Position numbers and translations under genes: made by a program
Part shown: positions 14,010 to 21,295 of the stretch, one piece after another
How the letters are laid out: each line of letters opens with the position of its first letter
How positions within the stretch are numbered: position 1 is the first letter of the stretch
NCBI RefSeq assembly: GCF_001655005.1
Contig: NZ_LXET01000070.1
Span: forward strand, 1-48,117
Direction of reading: 5' to 3'
Source of the DNA: Hafnia paralvei ATCC 29927
Lineage (GTDB): Bacteria; Pseudomonadota; Gammaproteobacteria; Enterobacterales; Enterobacteriaceae
Length of the DNA: 48,117 nt
Notes under the pieces: model-generated
The model's database searches: none
The model's input: the letters and a program-made list of their open reading frames with translations, nothing else
What the model was told of the DNA's origin: nothing

Positions 14010-14030
14010 ACGCCCTTAAAACATCAACGT

Positions 14031-14046
14031 TATATATTGTTATATA
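14031..14046. promoter_or_regulatory. TATATA-N4-TATATA palindrome at the recombinase 3' end
   Basis: TATATATTGTTATATA overlaps the last codons of the tyrosine recombinase. It is the rightmost member of the family that I found. Confidence 0.5.
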
Positions 14047-14891
14047 TCTTTCGTAGACCGTAGTATTGCCAGCGCATCGTCCTTCTGCATCGAGAACGCC
14101 ACGCCCAGCGCCGGTGTCAGGTCGAACGCAAACACCTTCGTATAAATCTCCGTGTTCTCTATCCGCTTATGTCCCATTAGCGCCTGTACCTGCTTCAGCT
14201 CGACGCAGTTAAACAGCAGGTGCATAGCGTAGGAATGCCGGAACGTGCGCGGTGTGATTGGCTGAATTGAAAACGTTACGCCGTCACGCCTTGCCCGAAC
14301 CACCGCCGCCCTGATCCAGTTGCGCACCGTCTCATCACTGACCTGCCACACCGGCTCATAGCGTTTACATTTGAAGGTCGCAAAATACTCCTGCGCCCGT
14401 TGTGCATAGGCCGCATCCGGGAGTGACACAGGCCGGAACGGCGGCGGTGCATCCTTCTTTGGCCGTCCGGGGCTGCGCCCCGGCACCACGTCCTTACGTG
14501 GCCGCTTGACGGCTTGCCGTTGCTTCAGCGTGATCACCCGGACAAACGGCATCAGCTCGTTAAAGACAAAATCGCTTGGAGTGATCGCCAGCGCCTCATT
14601 AATTCTCGCGCCGGTGTTCCACAGCGTATCAATCAAAAACCGTTGGTGCATGTCCGGGACGTAGGCCAGCAGTGCGGCCACTTCCGGCGCGAGCAGATAC
14701 CGGGGCAAATCCAGATCGGCGGCCATGACCATTTGCCGCAACCGCAGCGCCTGTTCATAGCTGAAGCGCAGCGGCATGATCGCGCTACGTGAAATCTGGC
14801 TCAGTTCGTGGGGTATCAGGCTCAATTTTTCATTCTCCGCACCTGTACAAAAATACGCCGCCCGTTCATCAATATCCGGGGAGCTGTTCAC
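14040..14891 (-). CDS. Tyrosine recombinase, ResD-like
   Basis: A 283-residue site-specific recombinase. The catalytic set is visible: Arg in NTGARINEALAI (about residue 93), HxxR in TFRHSYAMHLL and GH in ALMGHKRIENTEIYTKV, whose Tyr is the nucleophile. Enzymes of this size and type on F-like plasmids (ResD) resolve multimers. The gene is clearly more GC-rich than its neighbours, suggesting independent acquisition. MPLRFSYEQAL (start near 14774) is an alternative start. A TTGGC-N6-GCCAA inverted repeat present twice at 15.15 and 16.79 kb is a candidate substrate. Confidence 0.85.
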   Translation of the reverse strand: MNSSPDIDERAAYFCTGAENEKLSLIPHELSQISRSAIMPLRFSYEQALRLRQMVMAADLDLPRYLLAPEVAALLAYVPDMHQRFLIDTLWNTGARINEALAITPSDFVFNELMPFVRVITLKQRQAVKRPRKDVVPGRSPGRPKKDAPPPFRPVSLPDAAYAQRAQEYFATFKCKRYEPVWQVSDETVRNWIRAAVVRARRDGVTFSIQPITPRTFRHSYAMHLLFNCVELKQVQALMGHKRIENTEIYTKVFAFDLTPALGVAFSMQKDDALAILRSTKDI

Positions 14892-15148
14892 CGGTTCGTC
14901 TATTGTCGCAAACCCCCACCATCAGGACGACCAGAATAATGTGGCGATCCGGGGCGGCTGGCGGTGCATCTTATCTTGGCTTTTTACGGAATGTGCGTAA
15001 AGAACAAACTTCATAACGCTGCCGGTGTTAACCGGCATCGATGCAGGGTATGGCACTGAAGGGGGAAAATACTATATGTGGTATCGGTCGCAGCTGAGAA
15101 AGCCACTAGATGTAGTGTTGAGGGGCAGGACGGGGGGAATTGGGCTTC

Positions 15149-15164
15149 TGGCTGTAATGCCAAG
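15149..15164. repeat. 16-bp direct repeat, left copy, upstream of the Thoeris-like genes
   Basis: TGGCTGTAATGCCAAG is identical to 16789-16804. It contains the inverted repeat TGGC-N6-GCCA with a 6-bp centre, the architecture of a tyrosine recombinase core site. The rest of the gap between 14892 and 15286 contains no gene that I can support. Confidence 0.7.
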
Positions 15165-15243
15165 GTATAAACAAACTGCACAGCATTGATAAACATTGCT
15201 TATTTTGTGGATTTAGTGAGCGGTTCTCACTTGCAAGGAGGTG

Positions 15244-15286
15244 TATAATTTCACTCGAATTTTTTTAATGAAGGAGGATTACAGGA
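15244..15286 (+). promoter_or_regulatory. Promoter and ribosome binding site of the Thoeris-like operon
   Basis: A consensus -10 TATAAT (15244-15249) without a good -35, preceded by the inverted repeat GTGAGCGGTTCTCAC (about 15218-15232), and a strong AAGGAGGA ribosome binding site before ATG 15287. Confidence 0.6.
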
Positions 15287-15841
15287 ATGAGTGGTAATTA
15301 CTGTGCGTTTTATGTTGCTGAGCCTTTTCATGAAGGTGCGCTGGGTGCTCATGCTACGAAAGACTTTGTTTACTACAACACACTGAGAATGTGGAAAGGG
15401 GCTGATGCCGGATTCCCTTTTACTAACTCACACGACACAACTTACAATGTTCGTGATGGGAGTAATTGGGAACAAACTTTAATGCCTCGCCTCAGACAAC
15501 GTTTAAGGAATTCGAAAAATATTATCCTCTTTCTGAGTGAGAGAACGGTAAACTCTCGCGCCTTAAGAGAAGAAATTGATTACGGAATTAACACATTAGG
15601 ATTGCCGGTAATTGTTATCTATCCAGACTATGATACAAAAGAAAGTTTGCTACTCAATAACATTCTAAAACCACAAATACAAAATTTATGGGGTAAAATC
15701 CCAGTTTTCAGAGATTCTATGAATTCCGTTCCTACACTACATGTACCGATGAATAAAGCACTCATTATGCAATCACTCGCTGATAGTAAATTTATGGTGA
15801 GCACTAAAACAGTTCCAGATGTTTATAGATATACAGCGTAA
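15287..15841 (+). CDS. thsB: Thoeris TIR-domain protein ThsB
   Basis: A 184-residue single-domain protein of the MTH538/ThsB TIR-like group. NVRDGSNWEQTLMPRLRQRL then SKNIILFLSERTVNSRALREEIDYGI and LGLPVIVIYPD follow the TIR strand-helix pattern, with Glu95 or Glu96 in the position of the catalytic glutamate. In Thoeris systems the TIR protein senses phage infection and makes a nucleotide signal (histidine-ADP-ribose in type II). Its partner directly follows. The two genes are bracketed by 16-bp direct repeats and have a promoter of their own. Confidence 0.85.
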   Translation: MSGNYCAFYVAEPFHEGALGAHATKDFVYYNTLRMWKGADAGFPFTNSHDTTYNVRDGSNWEQTLMPRLRQRLRNSKNIILFLSERTVNSRALREEIDYGINTLGLPVIVIYPDYDTKESLLLNNILKPQIQNLWGKIPVFRDSMNSVPTLHVPMNKALIMQSLADSKFMVSTKTVPDVYRYTA

Positions 15842-15848
15842 TATATAT

Positions 15849-15898
15849 GAAGCGCCTTATAAGGCGCTTCATTTCCAGATAGGAATAGGAATAGGAAT
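15849..15898 (+). promoter_or_regulatory. thsB-thsA intercistronic hairpin and tandem ribosome binding hexamers
   Basis: A 22-bp perfect palindrome (GAAGCGCCTTA and its complement, 15849-15870) is followed by ATTTCC. Then AGGAAT is repeated three times (15881-15898), the last copy 5 bases before the thsA ATG. The hairpin may attenuate and the hexamer repeat may tune thsA translation. Confidence 0.7.
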
Positions 15899-15903
15899 AT
15901 ACA

Positions 15904-16740
15904 ATGGCTAAGGTTAGTTTCTGTGATAAACAGGTTTTTAAGGAATTTAAAGATTACACATCAATAATTTTTGGTGTGATTGGTGGGTCGTTGTATTTTG
16001 TAGACATACCGACGGAAAAAAAAGTAGCGTATGGAATTGTATGTGTTGTAATTTTATTTTTTGTCTATATCTATCTTTGGCGCAGGGCAAACAGCTTAAG
16101 GGAAATAAAACTCACTATTGATGAGAGTACTGTCATCATTAAAACCGGGGACATTTTCGCTCAGGATGGGCTAAAAGCTATAGCGTTCAACGAATACTTT
16201 GATACTCAGGTCGACGATAGAATTATCGCCGCAAGTAGCCTCAATGGTAAATTCATTACGGATCACCTACCTTGCACTGTAGCGGAACTAGACGACCATA
16301 TCAAAAATTATAAATTTGATGCAGACGAAATAAAAGACATAGATGAAGAAAGAAGAGATGGTAAAAAGCAAAAGTATGAGATTGGTACTATTTGTGTTTT
16401 AGATAACTTTTTAATCACGGCACTATCTAAATTCAATAGTAAAAATGAAGCAAACCTCACCATGCCTGAGTATCTTGAGTTTCTGATAAGTTTTTGGGAT
16501 AAAGTAAACCGTGTTTATGCTCAAAAAAGTGTCTCTGTACCTATATTTGGGTCTGGACTCACGCGGATCAAAGGCCACAAAACAATTGATGAGCAAGACC
16601 TACTAAAAATAATGCTGTGGACTTTTAGAGTTAGTGAGATGCGCTTTAAACATCCGGCAAAGTTAACCATCATGATACATGAAGGGAAAATAGATAAAGT
16701 TAATCTTCTGGAACTAAAAACAGCAAGAAACGGTCTGTGA
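15904..16740 (+). CDS. thsA: Type II Thoeris effector ThsA (membrane plus macro domain)
   Basis: A 278-residue protein with two N-terminal membrane helices (about 18-34 and 41-59) and a C-terminal domain starting near 85. FNEYFDTQVDDRIIAASSLNGKFI and the later VSVPIFGSGLTRIKG are typical of the macro-like domain of type II ThsA (formerly DUF6430). In this subtype the TIR-made histidine-ADP-ribose binds the macro domain and triggers membrane damage. It stands 62 bases after thsB with its own terminator. Recognition is from the architecture and these motifs. Confidence 0.85.
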   Translation: MAKVSFCDKQVFKEFKDYTSIIFGVIGGSLYFVDIPTEKKVAYGIVCVVILFFVYIYLWRRANSLREIKLTIDESTVIIKTGDIFAQDGLKAIAFNEYFDTQVDDRIIAASSLNGKFITDHLPCTVAELDDHIKNYKFDADEIKDIDEERRDGKKQKYEIGTICVLDNFLITALSKFNSKNEANLTMPEYLEFLISFWDKVNRVYAQKSVSVPIFGSGLTRIKGHKTIDEQDLLKIMLWTFRVSEMRFKHPAKLTIMIHEGKIDKVNLLELKTARNGL

Positions 16741-16760
16741 TTAAATGGCATAAAATTCTG

Positions 16761-16783
16761 AAGCCGCCATTAGGGCGGTTTTA
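16761..16783 (+). terminator. Terminator after thsA
   Basis: CCGCC-ATTAG-GGCGG stem with AA/TT extension, followed by TTTTAG, 20 bases after the thsA stop. Confidence 0.7.
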
Positions 16784-16788
16784 GAATT

Positions 16789-16804
16789 TGGCTGTAATGC
16801 CAAG
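16789..16804. repeat. 16-bp direct repeat, right copy, downstream of the Thoeris-like genes
   Basis: TGGCTGTAATGCCAAG, identical and in the same orientation as 15149-15164, 1640 bp away. It abuts the thsA terminator. Confidence 0.7.
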
Positions 16805-16852
16805 AGGGAAAAAAGAGAGGGGTAAGCGCGGGGAACGGCAGGAAGGGAGGCG

Positions 16853-16883
16853 ACGTTATCCACAGTTTCGGGGGATAACGTCT
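16853..16883. other. Inverted repeat with an embedded DnaA-box-like sequence
   Basis: GACGTTATCC and GGATAACGTC form perfect 10-bp arms around an 11-base loop; the left arm and loop contain TTATCCACA (16856-16864), a perfect DnaA box. It lies between thsA and the 3' end of the minus-strand block. A lone box here is unlikely to be an origin. Confidence 0.5.
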
Positions 16884-16899
16884 GTATAAGCCCGGTGAT

Positions 16900-17154
16900 T
16901 CATTCAGGATAAATTGATTCATTTTTAGCATTTATGCCATGAATGCTAAGGGTCTTTCCATCAGGAAGACGAACACCCATCAGGCGAAGGATAAACCCAC
17001 GCCATCCTGAATTAGCTTCATCTATGCACCGATAAAGTTCTTTGTTTTCATTTTTTAACTTAGTCCACTCAAGACAGAGTGTCACCGGATCTAACTCTGT
17101 AATGTGTTTTACTTCACCATTAATACGCACTGTATTAATACCTTCGCCTGACAT
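16900..17154 (-). CDS. Small protein, unknown function
   Basis: This 84-residue soluble protein contains EWTKLKNENKELYRCIDE, a short coiled-coil-like helix. It is not recognised. It follows the 17166 gene by 11 bases and is the last gene of the minus-strand block containing the TomB-like/Hha pair. Confidence 0.6.
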   Translation of the reverse strand: MSGEGINTVRINGEVKHITELDPVTLCLEWTKLKNENKELYRCIDEANSGWRGFILRLMGVRLPDGKTLSIHGINAKNESIYPE

Positions 17155-17165
17155 AATAAATACTC

Positions 17166-17429
17166 CTAATATTCTTCATCTTTTAATAGCGGGACAGATT
17201 GCCTGTCGATCAGCTTTTCGAATACTTCGTCTTGCTGGTTAATAGCATCCCATACTTTACAATCAGGATCTTGCTTCATCTTACCTGTTAAATCACGCCA
17301 TAACATGGTTGCACCCCATGCAGCATTACGGAATAGTTCAGCCAAAAATTTATCCTCGGCAGATTTAGCCAGATCCATAAATTGAGTAATACTTACCGTG
17401 GCCTGTTCGGTCAGTTCTTCATAAGTCAT
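17166..17429 (-). CDS. Small acidic helical protein, unknown function
   Basis: About 87 residues from MTYEELTEQATVSITQF, mostly helical and acidic, ending LLKDEEY. The ATG at 17429 was chosen because AGGTGG lies 5 bases upstream; a GTG at 17438 overlaps that site. Family unknown. It lies 41 bases after hha and may share its transcript. Confidence 0.6.
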   Translation of the reverse strand: MTYEELTEQATVSITQFMDLAKSAEDKFLAELFRNAAWGATMLWRDLTGKMKQDPDCKVWDAINQQDEVFEKLIDRQSVPLLKDEEY

Positions 17430-17470
17430 TTTAACCACCTTTTCTCAGTTCCTTTTGATTTAAAAAAAGA

Positions 17471-17674
17471 TTAACGAACATGCTGCCATACAGAAGCAGG
17501 TATTTTATCATACAGTTTATTCATAGTCAGTTCAGCGAGTCGGTGATCAGCCGCAGAGTTAAAAGCTTCCATTTCACTGTCGGCAAGGTTATATCTATTG
17601 TGCTCGATCACTTTTTCCAAAGTTTCCAGACAAGAACATCTGCGCAATCTCATTAACCAATCTGTTTTGTTCAT
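17471..17674 (-). CDS. hha: Hha/YmoA family modulator
   Basis: A 67-residue protein from MNKTDWLMRLRRCSCLETLE, containing FNSAADHRLAELTMNKLYDK and ending in PASVWQHVR, which follows chromosomal Hha nearly residue for residue. Hha-family proteins bind H-NS and help silence AT-rich horizontally acquired DNA; plasmid copies often temper conjugation genes. The ATG at 17674 was chosen over ATG 17686 because GGAAGTG lies just upstream. It starts two bases after the stop of a TomB-like gene, the same order as tomB-hha on the E. coli chromosome. Confidence 0.9.
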   Translation of the reverse strand: MNKTDWLMRLRRCSCLETLEKVIEHNRYNLADSEMEAFNSAADHRLAELTMNKLYDKIPASVWQHVR

Positions 17675-17676
17675 AT

Positions 17677-18033
17677 TCACTTCCATGCGTCCTGTTTTAA
17701 CGCAATCTTAAATAATTCTCTTATTTCAGAGATAAGCACATTAATATCATTGGCATTCGGTACGTTTTTGCGGGATTGCTTTAATTCACGCTCAAACTCA
17801 GAAATAAGAAACAATGCAGTAGTTAAGTCTTGTACCAATAGGTTGGCTTGCATGTCATGATTAACACCTTCAAGAGCATATTGTGCAATGTGCTCTATAA
17901 CATCCGAGGAACGCTCTGCTGCATTAAGAATGCTTTCGGAAGAACCGAATTCAGAAGCATATAAACATAATGCCTCTGAGATCTGACTTCGAATAAGTAT
18001 GGTCTGGAAAGCCAGTTTATGAATTATCTCCAT
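17677..18033 (-). CDS. TomB-like partner of Hha
   Basis: About 118 residues from MEIIHKLAFQTILIR, wholly helical. The segment DVIEHIAQYALEG then ANLLVQDL and ALFLISEFE resembles the TomB pattern (IEHIA-AL, then helix with phenylalanine-serine). Similarity is distant. TomB is reported to antagonise Hha toxicity. Order (this gene, then hha) and a 2-base gap support the pairing. A TTG at 18051 is a possible earlier start; the ATG at 18033 lies one base after the previous stop. Confidence 0.55.
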   Translation of the reverse strand: MEIIHKLAFQTILIRSQISEALCLYASEFGSSESILNAAERSSDVIEHIAQYALEGVNHDMQANLLVQDLTTALFLISEFERELKQSRKNVPNANDINVLISEIRELFKIALKQDAWK

Positions 18034-18034
18034 T

Positions 18035-18271
18035 TCATTCTCTGTTTTCAAGATAACTTAACAGTTTAAAAACGAAGCTGGCACCGTTAAAAGCGACCAC
18101 AAACATTAAAAATAAACCACTTACAATCTTACCAATTATCATAGGAGTTGATAAATAGTTGAAGTTGTTTCCATTCGGTATATACAACAAAAATATCATT
18201 AAAATCAGCAAAAACCAAAAACAACTTTTCGAAACATCTAGCTTAGTAACTCTCTCGGATTTATTTTCCAT
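18035..18271 (-). CDS. Small membrane protein, two helices
   Basis: About 78 residues from MENKSERVTKLDVSK, with hydrophobic segments FWFLLILMIFLLYIP and IIGKIVSGLFLMFVVAF. It overlaps the previous gene's stop by 11 bases and touches the TomB-like gene, so the block is a translationally coupled operon. Function unknown. Confidence 0.6.
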   Translation of the reverse strand: MENKSERVTKLDVSKSCFWFLLILMIFLLYIPNGNNFNYLSTPMIIGKIVSGLFLMFVVAFNGASFVFKLLSYLENRE

Positions 18272-18629
18272 TGGTTTGTTGTTCCTCAAAGGCATAAAGA
18301 GATTTTTGATAGGTGCTGACCGAAATGTTTTTAACCGTGCCATTACAGTTCAACTTGTTAACATTCTCGCTAAATGATCCATTAAAGGCATTTTCTTCAA
18401 CAATTTTACATTTAGACCAGTTGGAACCATTAGATACATCTTCATCGTTATAACTTGGGATTATTATGATAGTTAAAGTCATGGCAAATCCCACAACAAC
18501 ACTTAAGGCGCTATAATTAAATAAAGTATCTTTCCTTTTAACTATGGAGTATATAAAAAGGATAAGACCAATTAATATCAATAAAATTGCAGGAACGCCA
18601 AAATAAGCTAATATTTTATTGTAAAACAC
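18261..18629 (-). CDS. Membrane-anchored small protein
   Basis: A 122-residue protein with two N-terminal membrane helices (about 7-28 and 38-58) and a soluble, probably extracytoplasmic tail with a Cys pair (SKCKIVEEN and LNCNG). The GTG start at 18629 has AAGGAG 6 bases upstream. It is the first gene of the block ending with hha and two unknown genes. Family unknown. Confidence 0.6.
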   Translation of the reverse strand: MFYNKILAYFGVPAILLILIGLILFIYSIVKRKDTLFNYSALSVVVGFAMTLTIIIIPSYNDEDVSNGSNWSKCKIVEENAFNGSFSENVNKLNCNGTVKNISVSTYQKSLYAFEEQQTNGK

Positions 18630-18683
18630 ATTCGACTCCTTTGAATAACCACCTTATTTTATATAAGCATAATACATACATAT

Positions 18684-19016
18684 TTACCCAATCAGAGCTT
18701 TAACTTTAGCTTTTATATCCGCCAGTTCAGCCGAATTAACAGAGCCTTTTTTTGTAACCTTTCTGGCTCGCCAATCCACGCATGTTATTTGGTCAGCCAG
18801 AGCAACGCTTTCTCGTTCACCAGACAGTTCTACTTCAAATGGATAATCTTTTACCTTTGTTGTGCAGGGAACGCAGAGCAAAAGCCCCACTTTATTGTTG
18901 TACGCAAACGGACTCAGTACAACAGCAGGGCGTTTCCCCCCTTGTTCGTGTCCAGCCACGGGATCAAAATCAATCCAGATAACATCACCAGTATCTGGAA
19001 CAAAACGAGAAACCAT
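18684..19016 (-). CDS. MazF/PemK/ChpB-type endoribonuclease toxin
   Basis: A 110-residue protein beginning MVSRFVPDTGDVIWIDFDPVAGHEQGG in pattern, with KRPAVVLSP, CVPCTTKVKDYPFEV and ADQITCVDWRARKV. These are the conserved strands of the MazF/CcdB fold; closest in memory to ChpB and PemK. Such toxins cleave mRNA at short sequences. Its start overlaps the antitoxin stop by one base (ATGA-type overlap), standard for these modules. A perfect antitoxin partner lies upstream. Confidence 0.92.
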   Translation of the reverse strand: MVSRFVPDTGDVIWIDFDPVAGHEQGGKRPAVVLSPFAYNNKVGLLLCVPCTTKVKDYPFEVELSGERESVALADQITCVDWRARKVTKKGSVNSAELADIKAKVKALIG

Positions 19017-19261
19017 CAGAGCAACTCCTTGCCAACAGGAGCGCCAAAATCCACTTTTTCATGGATATTATCCGGCGTAATGCCTGCTAAAAGGGTATCA
19101 AGTGAATACTCTTTAGCTTTGACAGGAACAATTACAATCCGGCCATCTTCTACCGCTATATCAACGGTATCATCGACGTTCAGTGAAGCCGCTTGCATAA
19201 TCGCAACAGGGAGACGTACTGAAGGGCTATTGCCCCATTTTTTAACCACAACTTGTGCCAT
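19016..19261 (-). CDS. MazE/ChpS-type antitoxin
   Basis: An 81-residue protein with an AbrB-like swapped-hairpin N-terminus (VVKKWGNSPSVRLPVAIM) and an acidic, flexible C-terminus (SLDTLLAGITPDNIHEKVDFG) that would wrap the toxin. It precedes the toxin, and both are driven by a strong promoter at 19294-19322 flanked by operator repeats, as expected for autorepression by the complex. Confidence 0.92.
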   Translation of the reverse strand: MAQVVVKKWGNSPSVRLPVAIMQAASLNVDDTVDIAVEDGRIVIVPVKAKEYSLDTLLAGITPDNIHEKVDFGAPVGKELL

Positions 19262-19277
19262 TGCTCAACCCTCTTAG

Positions 19278-19336
19278 TATCAACAATGATGATACATTAG
19301 CACTCGACTACTACAGTGTCAACTTTGTTGATACCA
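19278..19336 (-). promoter_or_regulatory. MazEF promoter with two operators
   Basis: On the minus strand -35 TTGACA (19317-19322), 17-bp spacer and -10 TAATGT (19294-19299). Related motifs GTATCAACAATGATGATAC (19278-19296) and GTATCAACAAAGTTGACAC (about 19318-19336, minus strand) overlap the -10 and -35, ideal for autoregulation. Confidence 0.8.
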
Positions 19337-19366
19337 GCTTTAGCGTGAAGGAATATGCGTAAAGCA

Positions 19367-21160
19367 TCATTTATCTGAAATATGCTGATTAATCAGCTTG
19401 ATAGCCTGCTTACCCGCTTTTTCCATCTCAGGACTTACCGGACTGTTATTCGTACCTCTGATCTGTTCGAGAATGAAAAGCATTGAATTCTCTTTTCGCA
19501 TAAGCCCCATCGTGGCCCGTTCTTCACCGAGATAAAGCGATAGGACTCTGTATTGTCCACTGCTGCACCATGAAGCGTATGATGCAACGCAGTGTTCCAT
19601 TTCCCGCCCCTCATTTTTTAAATCGGTAAACGTGGTGATTTCCCTGATTTTCAGATTTTCCTTTTTCGCCAGATAGCTCTCCCATTCAATATTTAGACCA
19701 GTCCAAGTTTCAGAAATCCTATAATCATAATAATCATTATCATGATAACGATGTGTCCATTCCTCAGCGAGTCGGTGATATGACGGCCACAATTGATTTT
19801 TCCTCAAAATGACATCATTCGTATCGAACCAGTCTAATGCGTGATGCAGATAATTGACTTCCTCATGCCAGCGTCGGAGGTTTTTCCTATATCCGATATT
19901 TTTATAGAGTTGCGAGTGATATTCAAACCAGCGTGTAATTACCATCATCATGTTGTTGATATAATTTTCGATTTCGGTATTAGCATCTCGCCTTCCCAAC
20001 CGTTCGTGTCGTCGTATAAAGCTTAGCGCATCAACAGTCACTTTTAAAACTATGTTTGTCGGGTAGTGAGTGGTTTCATTTAGTCTGAAGATCTTCATAG
20101 CTAAATTGATATAATTAGCAAGTGGTTGATTACGTCCTCTCTTTATGTTATTTATCAAACCATAGATGAAGTGAGAATACGCCTTCGGTGCGTTCCGAAG
20201 AAATTTTAAATCTTTAATACTGAGGCATTTTATGTTAATTAGCGTGGATAAGGTTTTGGTTTTATCGAGATTAAACCCTGCTTCATTTCTTAATAGCTCA
20301 AAAATCGGGTATTCAATGATATTGAAGAATGGGGCTAGCTTGTTTAAGCGGCTATCAATTGTTGAATAAGGCAACTCACAGAAATGAAGGTAGTGCTCAA
20401 GAGTAATACCGAAGACGCTATGTGTATGTATCAAATTACTAACATCTGTGTTGTGTGAGAATGAATAACACTTAATGCTGATGTAATTGGATAAAACATT
20501 TGGATCAATAATTTTGCGTATAGCAAGGTTGAATGATTTCATCGCATTTGAATAATCATTATCTGTTATGTAGGGAATTCTTTGTATAACCGCATCAACT
20601 ATTCCCTGATGATTTGTATTGTGCTGTTCATATTTGACAAATCCGAATTCGGAAATGTACATACCTTCTTTATTTAATGTATATTCTCTTCGTTCAGAAT
20701 TTTTCAACATCCATTCTCGTTCATGCTCATCAGTGTACATAGGGTAATTATTAATGTATGAACCGGTTAATTTTTTCTTTTTGTTAAGAATTACGTTAAT
20801 GCCGCCAGATAACTCAATATCTTGTTTCACCAGCGTGCTTACAATGTGCTTTATCGATTTCACCATCCACTCTTTCGAAATCGGTGAGGTTGATGGTTGG
20901 TAAAATATAGGAAGTGAGAGTGGGATTTTATTTGTTTTACGCCACACCCATGAGTTTTTATACATCAATTTGAATGTGGATATTTTATTGTTAGATTTGT
21001 TTTTATTAATCTTGAACATCCCGCATAAAATGACACTAAACGTTTTATCATTTTCCTCTGTTCTCACGATTCGTTTTACTTTTAGTTCAGACAGAGTGTT
21101 CATCAGATCATTAATGGTGAGCGTTTTTTTATGAACAGACAGAGGGGATTTGGTAAGCAT
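19367..21160 (-). CDS. PcfJ-like protein
   Basis: A protein of about 597 residues. The C-terminal quarter has LKNEGREMEHCVASYASWCSSG, YRVLSLYLGEERATMGLM and MLFILEQIRGTNN, the hallmark of PcfJ-domain proteins found on many plasmids and mobile elements. The function of the family is not established. The N-terminal part is rich in Lys, Asn and Ile and shows no motif. ATG 21160 (MLTKSPLSVHKKTL) was preferred because AGGA lies 8 bases upstream; ATG 21169 overlaps that site, and an earlier in-frame ATG at 21202 lies in a terminator hairpin. It stands between topB and mazEF with its own upstream terminator. Confidence 0.75.
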   Translation of the reverse strand: MLTKSPLSVHKKTLTINDLMNTLSELKVKRIVRTEENDKTFSVILCGMFKINKNKSNNKISTFKLMYKNSWVWRKTNKIPLSLPIFYQPSTSPISKEWMVKSIKHIVSTLVKQDIELSGGINVILNKKKKLTGSYINNYPMYTDEHEREWMLKNSERREYTLNKEGMYISEFGFVKYEQHNTNHQGIVDAVIQRIPYITDNDYSNAMKSFNLAIRKIIDPNVLSNYISIKCYSFSHNTDVSNLIHTHSVFGITLEHYLHFCELPYSTIDSRLNKLAPFFNIIEYPIFELLRNEAGFNLDKTKTLSTLINIKCLSIKDLKFLRNAPKAYSHFIYGLINNIKRGRNQPLANYINLAMKIFRLNETTHYPTNIVLKVTVDALSFIRRHERLGRRDANTEIENYINNMMMVITRWFEYHSQLYKNIGYRKNLRRWHEEVNYLHHALDWFDTNDVILRKNQLWPSYHRLAEEWTHRYHDNDYYDYRISETWTGLNIEWESYLAKKENLKIREITTFTDLKNEGREMEHCVASYASWCSSGQYRVLSLYLGEERATMGLMRKENSMLFILEQIRGTNNSPVSPEMEKAGKQAIKLINQHISDK

Positions 21161-21180
21161 ATTTTCCATCCTGATAGATA

Positions 21181-21213
21181 AAAAAAGGCAGTGCCGGAGC
21201 ACTGCCTTTTTTT
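21181..21213. terminator. Bidirectional terminator between topB and the PcfJ-like gene
   Basis: AAAAAAGGCAGTGC-CGGA-GCACTGCCTTTTTTT: a perfect stem with A- and T-runs on both sides, after the topB stop at 21296. Confidence 0.9.
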
Positions 21214-21295
21214 ATGAATAGAAGCGTCACAAGAAACTCATTTTAACAAACCACCCCTGGTTGATAGAAGTGTCTCAAGCAACGCAGATTTAATA

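Noticed and set aside
16856..16864. A DnaA box as a second origin
   Set aside because: Single box inside a hairpin, with no iterons, initiator gene or AT-rich unwinding region nearby.
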